Shown in pieces: positions 16,900 to 24,715 of a stretch of DNA of 39,124 bases. Position 1 is the first letter of the stretch. Each line of letters begins with the position of its first letter. Origin of the DNA: an uncultured Pelagibacteraceae bacterium (GTDB lineage Bacteria; Pseudomonadota; Alphaproteobacteria; Pelagibacterales; Pelagibacteraceae); the NCBI GenBank assembly GCA_902622955.1, contig CACNRP010000007.1, positions 1 to 39,124 on the forward strand, read 5' to 3'. The notes below the pieces were generated by a model that worked only from the letters and a program-made list of their open reading frames with translations, made no database searches and was not told the DNA's origin. The position numbers were made by a program, and so were the translations under genes.

Positions 16900-18395
16900 T
16901 TTTTCCTCTTAAAGGTTTTATAAATATGCCAAACTACAATTAAAATTGTAGTTGCTAGGATGCATGTAGTTAAAGTTCTGTCCCACAAAAATTCCCACGA
17001 ACCATTACTTAATAATAAAGATCGTCTCAAGTTTTCCTCCATCAATCCGCCTAAAACAAAAGCTAATATTAAAGGTGGCATTGGAAAATCATATAATCTT
17101 AAAAAAGTTGCAACTACAGCAATCCCAATCATTAAATAAATGTCAAAATTATTAAATGACATTACGTAAATCCCAGTTACAGAGAAAAATAAAATTAAAG
17201 GAATTAAATAGTTTTTAGGAACAGCAAGAATTCTAGCTATATAAGGAATGAGTGGTAAGTTTAATATAAGAAGAATTACCATTCCAATATACATAGACAT
17301 AATTATTGACCAAAAAATCTCTGGATTAGTCATGTAAAGTCTAGGACCAGGCTGAACGCCAAATCCTAAAAGTGCACCTAGCATTACCGCGGTTGTTCCA
17401 CTTCCAGGAATTCCCAAGGTAAGCATTGGCACAAAAGAACCTGAGCAAGCTGCATTATTTGCAGTTTCTGGTGCGGATAAACCATTTACACTTCCTTTAC
17501 CAAATTTTTCTTTTTCTTCGTCACTAACTACGTTTCTTTCCATTCCATAAGCTAAAAATGATGCAATTGTTGCACCAGCTCCAGGTAAAACACCAATTAA
17601 AAAACCAATTACAGATGATCTTGGAATTGTTTTGTACATTTTGGATCGTTCTTCTTTATTAATTTTAATTGAGCCTAATTCAGTTAAAGAAACTTGTTTA
17701 GCGGCACTGGTTGGATCATTTCTTTTTAAAATAATTGTTAAAGCTTCGCTCATTGCAAATGTTGCCATCACAACTAACACAAAGCTAATCCCGTCAGTTA
17801 AGTTCATATTGTTAAATGTAAATCTAGTAATATCAGACAAACTATCTTGACCCACAGATGCTAACATCAAGCCAAGTACAACCATCATCATTGCTTTTAA
17901 AAATTGTCCTTTAGATGAAAAAGCAGCTATTGCTGTCAAACCTAAAATCATTAAGGCAAAATAATCTGGCGATCTAAAAGATAAACTTACTTTTGATAAA
18001 CTTGGTGCCATAAATAATAAATAAATTGCAGATAATGTTCCACCTGCAAACGAACTCCATGCAGCAATCGCTAAAGCTTTACCCGCCTTACCTTGTTGTG
18101 CCATAGGATAACCATCAAATGAAGTGGCAACTGTTCCAGGAACACCTGGTGCATTTAACAATATAGAAGAAGTAGAACCACCAAATACTGCTCCATAATA
18201 AACGCCAGCCATCAAAATTAATCCTGTTGCAGGATCGAAACCATAGGTAATTGGTATCATCAATGCGATAGCTGTCATTGGTCCAAGACCAGGAAGCATT
18301 CCAATGATTGTTCCAAAAAAACAACCAACCATAACCATTAATATATTTTGAAAAGTAAGTGCTGTTGTTAATCCAATTAATATGCCTTCAATCAT
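16896..18395 (-). CDS. tctA: Tripartite tricarboxylate transporter, large membrane subunit TctA
   Basis: A 499-residue inner-membrane protein with about eleven or twelve helices, the transport subunit of a TTT-family secondary importer that takes substrate from TctC. Signature segments are GTIIGMLPGLGPMTAIALM near residue 30, AGVYYGAVFGGSTSSILLNAPGVPG near 65-90, and GFLIGVLPGAGATIASFLAYG in the second half, the duplicated glycine/proline motifs of the family. It overlaps tctB by four bases (ATGA). The substrate is probably a carboxylate but cannot be read from sequence. Confidence 0.96.
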   Translation of the reverse strand: MIEGILIGLTTALTFQNILMVMVGCFFGTIIGMLPGLGPMTAIALMIPITYGFDPATGLILMAGVYYGAVFGGSTSSILLNAPGVPGTVATSFDGYPMAQQGKAGKALAIAAWSSFAGGTLSAIYLLFMAPSLSKVSLSFRSPDYFALMILGLTAIAAFSSKGQFLKAMMMVVLGLMLASVGQDSLSDITRFTFNNMNLTDGISFVLVVMATFAMSEALTIILKRNDPTSAAKQVSLTELGSIKINKEERSKMYKTIPRSSVIGFLIGVLPGAGATIASFLAYGMERNVVSDEEKEKFGKGSVNGLSAPETANNAACSGSFVPMLTLGIPGSGTTAVMLGALLGFGVQPGPRLYMTNPEIFWSIIMSMYIGMVILLILNLPLIPYIARILAVPKNYLIPLILFFSVTGIYVMSFNNFDIYLMIGIAVVATFLRLYDFPMPPLILAFVLGGLMEENLRRSLLLSNGSWEFLWDRTLTTCILATTILIVVWHIYKTFKRKN

Positions 18396-18862
18396 CCCAT
18401 AACTCCTATTGATTGTAAGAATGGATCTCTCAAATATATATCAAGAATGCCGTGTAGGAGATACATAAAGGCCGCAACAAATGGAAAGGATAATAGAAAC
18501 ATTAAAATCCATCTTCGTTCTCCTAAAAAATAATATGACGCAAATAAAAATAAAGACGTAGTTAAAAAATATCCAACTTTTAAAATTGTAGCTCCATAAA
18601 TAATTGCAATCAGTATAAGAATGCCTGTTTTTTTATACTCTAAGCTTTTATGTTCTACTTTAATTGTATTTGGATCTGGTAGAATAAGTTTTAATCCAGA
18701 AAAAAATAACCCTGCATAACCTAAATAGATTGGAAATGTTCGTGCATTAAACGGTGCATTTTCATCAAATGCAAATACTTGAATCTGGTAAGCAGTATAT
18801 AAATAAAATGCTGAAAAAATAAAAAAGAGCAGTGATATAATTTTTGTAGTATTTATATTCAC
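18392..18862 (-). CDS. tctB: Tripartite tricarboxylate transporter, small membrane subunit TctB
   Basis: A 156-residue membrane protein with four helices, the small subunit of the importer. The start is GTG at 18862, since the first helix (TKIISLLFFIFSAFYLYTAY) begins a few residues later and no ATG fits. The conserved ARTFPIYLG after helix 1 is the family mark. The start codon is in the 5' arm of a perfect hairpin whose 3' arm and T tract are codons 10-17, so the gene opens inside a terminator-like structure. The stop overlaps the tctA start. Confidence 0.93.
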   Translation of the reverse strand: MNINTTKIISLLFFIFSAFYLYTAYQIQVFAFDENAPFNARTFPIYLGYAGLFFSGLKLILPDPNTIKVEHKSLEYKKTGILILIAIIYGATILKVGYFLTTSLFLFASYYFLGERRWILMFLLSFPFVAAFMYLLHGILDIYLRDPFLQSIGVMG

Positions 18863-18873
18863 TGCTCTTTTTT
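18821..18873 (-). terminator. Terminator/attenuator hairpin spanning the tctB start
   Basis: Perfect 15-bp inverted repeat: AAAAAAGAGCAGTGA (minus strand, 18873-18859) and its complement TCACTGCTCTTTTTT (18835-18821) with a 23-base loop. In the direction of transcription it is followed by A and six more T, so it has the form of a rho-independent terminator for tctC. The GTG start of tctB (18862-18860) is in the 5' arm. Partial read-through would give more tctC than tctBA mRNA; translation of tctB would open the hairpin. Confidence 0.7.
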
Positions 18874-18876
18874 CAA

Positions 18877-18893
18877 ATAATCCTAAGGATTAT
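18877..18893 (-). repeat. Small inverted repeat over the tctC stop codon
   Basis: ATAATCC and GGATTAT form a 7-bp stem with a 3-base loop directly at the tctC stop (18890-18892), immediately before the larger terminator-like hairpin. It could protect the tctC mRNA 3' end. Confidence 0.45.
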
Positions 18894-19870
18894 ATAACTC
18901 CTAGTTTTTTCATAAGAGCTGTCATTTCTTGAGTTTGTTTTTCTAAGAAAGAAACAAACTTACCTTCTGGGTTATAAATATTAACCCAAGCATTTCTTGC
19001 TCTGACAGTTTCCCATTCAGGAGTTTTTTGTACATCGCCAAGCATTTTTGCAATAGCTGATCTATCAGCATTGCTCATACCTGGAGGGCCAAAGAAACCT
19101 CTCCAGTTAACGAATTGTACATCATATCCTTGTTCTTTAAGAGTTGGTGCATCTGGTGCATCAGAAACTCTTGAAGGCGCAGTGATACCAATAATTCTTA
19201 CTTGGTCTCTTGCACCCATCAATTCACCTAAACCAGTTGATATGATTTGAGTTTCTCCAGATAAAAGTCCAGCTAAAGCTTTTCCACCAGCATCATAAGG
19301 AATGTATTGAACAGCATTCGGATCTGCACCTGCAGCTTGGAAAGCTAAAGCACCAATTAAATGGTCCATACTTCCTCTTACAGATCCTCCAGCCATTTTA
19401 ACTGAATTTGGATCTTTTTTGTAAGCATTAACTACATCTTTAAAGTTTTTAAAAGATGAACTTTTTGCAACTGCGATAGCACCGTAGTCACCAATTACAC
19501 CAGCGATTGGCACAACATCTTTATAAGATAAAGTTCCACTTCCTTTTACATAACCTTTGTGTCTAGTAATTGATCTTAATACTAATGGTGTTGATTGAAC
19601 TAAAACTGTATTAGCAGGTTTAGTATTGATCATGTAAGCTAAAGCTTTACCACCACCACCACCTGACATATTTTCAAATGATGCACTACTTAACATACCA
19701 GCTTTTGTTAAAGCTTCTCCAGTACCTCTAGCGGTTCCATCCCAACCACCACCAGCACCACCACCAATTACAAAGTGCAATTTGTCAATTGCTACTGAGC
19801 TTGTAGTTGTTGCTGAGAATAATAGGATTGCCGAGAATAATACTGAAACTATTTTTTTTAAGTTTTTCAT
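18890..19870 (-). CDS. tctC: Tripartite tricarboxylate transporter substrate-binding protein TctC
   Basis: A 326-residue periplasmic binding protein. It has a signal peptide (MKNLKKIVSVLFSAILLF..., cleavage probably after SVA at about residue 27). The mature part begins with the family motif LHFVIGGGAGGGWDGTARG, then ENMSGGGGGKALAYM, and further on YIPYDAGGKALAGLLSGE, RIIGITAPSR and WRGFFGPPGMS, all typical of Bug/TctC proteins. It captures the substrate for TctAB. A good Shine-Dalgarno (GAGAGGG) is 7 bases before the ATG. First gene of tctCBA; divergent from the AbrB-like membrane protein. Confidence 0.96.
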   Translation of the reverse strand: MKNLKKIVSVLFSAILLFSATTTSSVAIDKLHFVIGGGAGGGWDGTARGTGEALTKAGMLSSASFENMSGGGGGKALAYMINTKPANTVLVQSTPLVLRSITRHKGYVKGSGTLSYKDVVPIAGVIGDYGAIAVAKSSSFKNFKDVVNAYKKDPNSVKMAGGSVRGSMDHLIGALAFQAAGADPNAVQYIPYDAGGKALAGLLSGETQIISTGLGELMGARDQVRIIGITAPSRVSDAPDAPTLKEQGYDVQFVNWRGFFGPPGMSNADRSAIAKMLGDVQKTPEWETVRARNAWVNIYNPEGKFVSFLEKQTQEMTALMKKLGVI

Positions 19871-20091
19871 TATTTATCCCTCTCTAATTTAAAAACGTTA
19901 GTTAATTATAGTCTTAATGTTTATTCAACCTGTAATTAAGTAACACAACTTTTAATTGAAACTGTTTTAACAAAAAAAATATCAATCAAATATGATGTTT
20001 TATTTTTTTTCATATTAAAGTTTCACTTAATTCACTAGTTTTAATTTCTTTTTTCTTATCTTTTAAAAAGTTGATGATAGAAGCTTAATGA
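19871..20091. promoter_or_regulatory. Divergent intergenic region tctC / AbrB-like
   Basis: The 221 bases hold the control region for tctCBA on one side and the AbrB-like gene on the other. Apart from the tctC Shine-Dalgarno (19878-19884) and AT-rich stretches, no clear -35/-10 pair, operator palindrome or riboswitch fold was recognised. Confidence 0.4.
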
Positions 20092-21168
20092 ATGATTAAT
20101 CATCAAATCAAATCTTATCTTGAAAATGTAAAACAAGTTTTTTCAATTAAATTCTTTACTGTTCTAATAATTTCTTTTCCTAGCGCAATTATTGCTGACT
20201 ATTTTAATATTCCTCTAGCTTGGTTTTTAGGTCCTATGATTATCACGTCAATTGCTGCTTTATCTGGTCTAAAAATCCTGATGCCTAAAATTGTGTTAAG
20301 TTTTATCTTAATAATTTTAGGTTTGCATATTGGAAATTACATAGACCAAAATCTATTTAATCAAATGCTTGATTGGATTTGGACTTCATTAATTATGTTA
20401 ATCTACATAATAATTTGTATTTTAGTTGTCGCTAAATACCTCCAAAAATTTGCAAGTTATGGAGAAAAAGCTTCAATATTTTCAGCAGCACCTGGGGCAT
20501 TGGGTCCTTTAATGATTTTAGCAGAAAATGAAAAAACAGATTTATCTCAAGTTGCAACTTCTCACTTAATTAGATTAATCATTATAATAACTGTGATTCC
20601 ATTTATTATTGTTAATAATACTGACAACAATGTTTTGTTAAATGATGACTTTAATTATCTAGCTCAAAATCATTTAAATTTAATTTTACTTATTATTGCA
20701 TCTTTGTTTTTTATTTTTATTTTTGATAAAATTAAAATTCCTGCAGCTTTACTATCTGGAACATTATTTGCGAGTGGTTTGTTGCAAATTACAGATGTAG
20801 CCTCATATAAATTACCAGATGAAACAGTAAATTTTTGCCTGCTAATTCTTGGTTCTTCGGTTGGTTGTAGGTTTGCTGAAAAAACTGTTAAAGAAATAGC
20901 TAATAATTCTCTTCATAGTATTGTAGCTACTACTATTTTAGTGATATTAGGTTTAGTTGCAGCGTATGTTGCAACATTCTTTGTTGATACAAATATTTTA
21001 ACTTTAATATTGTCTTTTAGCCCTGGTGGAATTTATGAAGTGGCAGTTATAGCAATTGCTTTTGATTTAGACCCAGACTTTGTTGCTTTTCACCATATAA
21101 TAAGATTACTTTTTATACTTTTCACAGTTCCAGTATTTTTAAGAGTATTAGAAAAAATTAAGAAATAA
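20092..21168 (+). CDS. AbrB-duplication family membrane protein
   Basis: A 358-residue inner-membrane protein with two similar halves of about five helices each: compare NIPLAWFLGPMIITSIAALSG in the first with KIPAALLSGTLFASGLLQI in the second, and the paired SAAPGALGPLMILAE and SFSPGGIYEVAVIAIAFDLDP motifs. Such proteins are often labelled AbrB family transcriptional regulator or ammonia monooxygenase in databases; the sequence shows a membrane protein, not a DNA-binding one. Genes of this family often sit beside tctCBA, as here, suggesting a transport-related role. It overlaps the convergent GT9 gene by 11 bases. Confidence 0.85.
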   Translation: MINHQIKSYLENVKQVFSIKFFTVLIISFPSAIIADYFNIPLAWFLGPMIITSIAALSGLKILMPKIVLSFILIILGLHIGNYIDQNLFNQMLDWIWTSLIMLIYIIICILVVAKYLQKFASYGEKASIFSAAPGALGPLMILAENEKTDLSQVATSHLIRLIIIITVIPFIIVNNTDNNVLLNDDFNYLAQNHLNLILLIIASLFFIFIFDKIKIPAALLSGTLFASGLLQITDVASYKLPDETVNFCLLILGSSVGCRFAEKTVKEIANNSLHSIVATTILVILGLVAAYVATFFVDTNILTLILSFSPGGIYEVAVIAIAFDLDPDFVAFHHIIRLLFILFTVPVFLRVLEKIKK

Positions 21169-22099
21169 TTTCAGAAAGTCTTTCAAAAACTTTTTCTGCA
21201 GAGAGTTTAGATAATTCAGGTGCTTGTATTGCACTAAAATTTTCTCTTTCAATACTTACTTTATAAGGTGTTGTGTGAGATCCAAATAAAGCGATTCCTT
21301 TTGAACCTAAATGAGCTGTCATATGTGCTGGTCCAGTATCATTTGCAACAACAAATGAACTATCTTTAATTAATGTTGCTAACTGAGATATATCTAAAGC
21401 TTTACCATTATCTAAAACACAAAGTGCATTAATATTTGATGCTACTTTAATTTCACTCGGTCCAGGTGCGATTACTACTTTAAATTTGTTATCTGACTTT
21501 TTATTAATCATAGCAATTAAATCATTATAATAAGGCCATTTCTTTGTAGTTAAATGAGGCGAACAAAATGGAAAAAGAAGAATATATTTATCTAATTGAT
21601 AGTAATTTTTTATTCGAGATATCTCTGTTGTACTCCATGAAAAATCAGGTTTCAAAGTATGATTTGTATTTATGCCTGAAGTTTTTAATTGATAGTCAAA
21701 TCTTGACAAAACAGAGTCTTTATCAAAATCTTGTTTTGTGGTTCCCTCAGGCAATGTTGTATCAGTAGATGACCAAGCATCTTTGGTTGCTTTTGGAAAT
21801 AAAATTTTTTTATAAAAATTTGTTCTACTTGAGTTCTGAAGATCATAAACTTTAGAGAAATTATATCTTTTTATATTTTTCATTAATGAATATAAGTAAA
21901 TCAGGTTAAGTCTTGATAATCGCTTATCTAAAATTACATTTGAAATGTGTGGATTTTTTTTAAATAAATCAAAGTATGGTTTAGTTGTAAGAAAATGAAT
22001 TTCATCTCCTTTATGATTCTCAGAAATATCTTGAATTGCACCACAAGCTTGAGCTATATCCCCCAAAGATCCATGTTTAATGATTAAAATATTAGACAT
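21158..22099 (-). CDS. Glycosyltransferase family 9 (heptosyltransferase-like)
   Basis: A 313-residue GT-B enzyme of the ADP-heptose:LPS heptosyltransferase family. The N-terminus ILIIKHGSLGDIAQACGAIQDI is the usual GT9 opening. The C-terminal donor site is SFVVANDTGPAHMTAHLGSKGIALFGSHTTP (about residues 250-280), with the D-[TS]-G-P-x-H motif. It probably adds a heptose or other sugar to lipopolysaccharide or a related glycan. Divergent from the DUF6165 gene by 32 bases. Confidence 0.92.
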   Translation of the reverse strand: MSNILIIKHGSLGDIAQACGAIQDISENHKGDEIHFLTTKPYFDLFKKNPHISNVILDKRLSRLNLIYLYSLMKNIKRYNFSKVYDLQNSSRTNFYKKILFPKATKDAWSSTDTTLPEGTTKQDFDKDSVLSRFDYQLKTSGINTNHTLKPDFSWSTTEISRIKNYYQLDKYILLFPFCSPHLTTKKWPYYNDLIAMINKKSDNKFKVVIAPGPSEIKVASNINALCVLDNGKALDISQLATLIKDSSFVVANDTGPAHMTAHLGSKGIALFGSHTTPYKVSIERENFSAIQAPELSKLSAEKVFERLSEIIS

Positions 22100-22131
22100 A
22101 TTTTTAACAATTTAACATAGTATAAAATTTA

Positions 22132-22521
22132 ATGAATAAAATTATAGTAGAAGTATCTGTAGGCGAGCTTTTAGACAAAATTTCAATATTAGAAATTAAA
22201 AAAGAAAAAATTAAAGATCCTGAAAAACTAAAATTCATATCGAATGAACATTCGATTCTCAAAGATCAGTTAGAAAAAAATGTTAAATCTGACAAAAAAC
22301 TAAATGAACTATTCCAAGATTTAAAAGAAATTAATGCCAAACTTTGGGTTATAGAGGATGACAAAAGAGATTGTGAAAAAAATAAAGACTTTGGTGATAA
22401 ATTTATAAAATTATCTAGAGATGTTCATTTTTTAAATGATGACCGAGCAAAAATAAAATTAGAAATGAATAATCATACTGGATCAAGTATTAAAGAAATT
22501 AAAGAATATACTAGTTACTAA
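22132..22521 (+). CDS. DUF6165-like protein
   Basis: A 129-residue, highly charged, helical protein. The opening IIVEVSVGELLDKISILEIKKEKI and the later INAKLWVIEDDKRDCE match what I remember of the DUF6165 family, small cytoplasmic proteins often found among glycosyltransferase genes. Its function is not established. The position next to a GT9 gene agrees with a role linked to surface glycans. It overlaps the convergent PhyH gene by 11 bases. Confidence 0.72.
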   Translation: MNKIIVEVSVGELLDKISILEIKKEKIKDPEKLKFISNEHSILKDQLEKNVKSDKKLNELFQDLKEINAKLWVIEDDKRDCEKNKDFGDKFIKLSRDVHFLNDDRAKIKLEMNNHTGSSIKEIKEYTSY

Positions 22522-23299
22522 AAACTTTAGGAAACCAATCGTCTCTCATCAAATCTCCAGTTTTTAAATTGATCCCATCAAACGGGGGTGAAGTTGGCCC
22601 TCCTCTATCAATATACTTAATATCATCACCTATAAATCGCATCGAAAACGCTCTTCGTGATTTAGAAGAATTATTTCCTGTTGAACCATGTACAATTTTA
22701 AAATTAAATAAAACAGCATCACCCAAAGTTAATTCTGGAATTAAAATATTTTCTTTAAATTCTTTTAATGGTGGTAAATCCATAAAAGCACTATCATCAT
22801 CATACCAGGATTGATTATTGGACCATTTTGTAGGTCTAATTAACTTTTGCCATTTGTGAGAACCTAAAATTAATTTAAGATTATTCTTCTGGTCAACTTC
22901 ATCTAATGGAATCCAAAAACTTCCGGTATCGTTACCATCAACACAATAATAAGGCATATCTTGATGCCATGGTGTTTCTTTATGAGTACCTGGATCCTTT
23001 ATAAAAATGTGTTCATGAAAAATTTGAGTAGATTTAGAATTAGTTGCTTCCGCAACTATTTGGGCAGCAGGTGAATTATATAAACAATCCTTAAATTCTT
23101 CTATTCTTTCCCAATTACAGTAATCCTCAAAAAATCTTCCATTATCGTCAGTTACATTTTCTCTTCCATGCTTACTTGGACTATCTAAAACTTTTTGAAA
23201 TCCTTTTCTAAGTGGCTCAATCCAATCTTTAAATGCATCTTTAATTATTATTACACCATCATTTTGATAATCATTAATTTGTTTCTCTGATAAAAACAT
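22511..23299 (-). CDS. Phytanoyl-CoA dioxygenase (PhyH) family oxygenase
   Basis: A 262-residue non-haem Fe(II)/2-oxoglutarate-dependent oxygenase. The iron triad is visible as His112 and Asp114 in PWHQDMPYY and His204 in KIVHGSTGNN; Arg215/216 (SKSRRAFSMRF) is placed to bind 2-oxoglutarate. The double-stranded beta-helix core spans about residues 90-225. Members hydroxylate acyl-CoAs, ectoine, phosphonates or other small molecules; the substrate here is unknown. It follows the ABC permease genes by 2 bases and is probably co-transcribed, so a substrate imported by that system is possible. Confidence 0.87.
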   Translation of the reverse strand: MFLSEKQINDYQNDGVIIIKDAFKDWIEPLRKGFQKVLDSPSKHGRENVTDDNGRFFEDYCNWERIEEFKDCLYNSPAAQIVAEATNSKSTQIFHEHIFIKDPGTHKETPWHQDMPYYCVDGNDTGSFWIPLDEVDQKNNLKLILGSHKWQKLIRPTKWSNNQSWYDDDSAFMDLPPLKEFKENILIPELTLGDAVLFNFKIVHGSTGNNSSKSRRAFSMRFIGDDIKYIDRGGPTSPPFDGINLKTGDLMRDDWFPKVFSN

Positions 23300-23301
23300 T
23301 T

Positions 23302-23979
23302 TTATTGTTGAAAGCTGTACTTTTTCTCTAAATATTTAATCACATTATGAATGATAAAAGTCATGAACAAATAAATTCCACCTGCAACAATGAATACCTC
23401 TATTGGTTTAAAAGTTGTTGAAATTATATATTTAGCAACTCCAGTTAAATCCATCAAGGTAACTGTGCTTGCTAATGAAGTGCCTTTCATCATCAATATG
23501 ATTTCATTTCCGTATGCTGGGAGTGATTGTCGAATAGCAATTGGAATTTGAATTTTATAAAAGATTATCTTATTTGATATGCCTAAACTTTTTCCAGCCT
23601 CAATAATACCTGGTTTTATTGTTTGAAATGCTGATCTTAAAATTTCAGAGGTATATGCACCAGTATTTAAAGTAAAAGCTATAATTGCACACCAATAAGG
23701 TTCTTTTAAAATTACCCATAGAAATGTTGTTCTTAAATATTCAATTTGGCCCAGTCCAAAATAAATTATGAAAATCTGGACCAATAATGGTGTTCCTCTA
23801 AATATATATGAATAGCCATAAGCAAATTTATTGATAAATATATTTTTATTTAATCTCAAAATTGCAAAGAAAAGACCTAGGAATAATCCAAAAAATAATG
23901 ATGCAGATAATAATTTTAAAGTAACTACTGTTGCTCCTAGAAGTTTAGGGAAACTAGTAATCATTAAATCAAAATCCAT
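23302..23979 (-). CDS. Polar amino-acid ABC transporter permease (HisM/OccM-type)
   Basis: A 225-residue inner-membrane permease with about five helices. The family pattern is clear: VTLKLLSASLFFGLFLGLFFAI at the start, FRGTPLLVQIFIIYFGLG, and the EAA loop EAGKSLGISNKIIFYKIQIPIAIRQSLPAYGNE that contacts the ATPase. It starts at the last base of the preceding permease gene (TAATG), so the two form the usual heterodimer. Substrate class by family: arginine, ornithine, histidine, octopine or similar. No ATPase gene follows; the next gene is PhyH. Confidence 0.92.
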   Translation of the reverse strand: MDFDLMITSFPKLLGATVVTLKLLSASLFFGLFLGLFFAILRLNKNIFINKFAYGYSYIFRGTPLLVQIFIIYFGLGQIEYLRTTFLWVILKEPYWCAIIAFTLNTGAYTSEILRSAFQTIKPGIIEAGKSLGISNKIIFYKIQIPIAIRQSLPAYGNEIILMMKGTSLASTVTLMDLTGVAKYIISTTFKPIEVFIVAGGIYLFMTFIIHNVIKYLEKKYSFQQ

Positions 23980-24671
23980 TAATACCCCCTGCTATATTTT
24001 ATTTCTAACTTATTAATTAACCTCATGCTTATATACGTAAGCAACAAATACAAAACTGCTGCAAAAGAATAAAAGAATAATGGATCTCTTGTAGATCCTG
24101 CTGCAATATAAGATTGTCTCATTATTTCAACTAATCCTGTCACTGAAATAAGAGAAGTATCTTTTAAAGTTATTTGCCAAACATTACTCAAATTTGGAAT
24201 AGCAAGTCTTAACATCTGGGGCAGTATTATTTTATAAAATTGCCCAAACTTATTAATTCCAAGAACCTTTGCGGCTTCAAATTGACCTTTGTCTATTGAT
24301 TGAATTGCTCCCCGAAATACTTCTGTTGAATAAGCCCCAGATATAATACCAATAGCCATCGAACCAGTAATAAATGCGTTAATTTCTATGTATTCATAAT
24401 AACCAAAAATAGAAGCTACATACATGATTGCACCGCTTCCCCCAAAGAAGAAAAGGTAAATAACTAATAGTTCAGGTACTCCACGAATAACTGTGGTGTA
24501 AAAATTACCAACTAAATTTAAAGTTTTGTATTTTGAGAGTTTTAAAGGTGTAAAGATTAATGCAAAAAAGAAACCAACCAACATTGCTGTAATTGACACA
24601 GCAATTGTCATTAGGGTTGCGTAAAATAATTCATCACCCCAACCTGTTTTACCAAATGCGAGAAGTTCCAT
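23979..24671 (-). CDS. Polar amino-acid ABC transporter permease (HisQ/OccQ-type)
   Basis: A 230-residue membrane permease, partner of the HisM-type protein. It has ATLMTIAVSITAMLVGFFFALIF, VIRGVPELLVIYLFFFGG and the EAA loop EAAKVLGINKFGQFYKIILPQMLRLAIPNLSN. The ATG at 24671 is only 5 bases downstream of a perfect 12-bp hairpin that occupies the usual Shine-Dalgarno position, so translation initiation is probably weak compared with the binding-protein gene upstream. Confidence 0.92.
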   Translation of the reverse strand: MELLAFGKTGWGDELFYATLMTIAVSITAMLVGFFFALIFTPLKLSKYKTLNLVGNFYTTVIRGVPELLVIYLFFFGGSGAIMYVASIFGYYEYIEINAFITGSMAIGIISGAYSTEVFRGAIQSIDKGQFEAAKVLGINKFGQFYKIILPQMLRLAIPNLSNVWQITLKDTSLISVTGLVEIMRQSYIAAGSTRDPLFFYSFAAVLYLLLTYISMRLINKLEIKYSRGY

Positions 24672-24676
24672 ATAGA

Positions 24677-24703
24677 TTGGCGACTATATATTATAGTCGC
24701 CAA
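24677..24703 (-). repeat. Intercistronic hairpin between binding-protein and permease genes
   Basis: Perfect inverted repeat TTGGCGACTATA / TATAGTCGCCAA (24677-24688 and 24692-24703) with a 3-base loop. It begins 13 bases after the binding-protein stop and ends 5 bases before the permease ATG. There is no good T tract, so it looks like an mRNA 3'-end protecting or processing hairpin rather than a terminator. Confidence 0.75.
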
Positions 24704-24715
24704 ACCTGAAATGAA

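Noticed and set aside
18115-18324. 69-residue Trp/Asn-rich ORF within tctA
   Set aside because: It is an alternative frame of the most conserved region of tctA with implausible composition.
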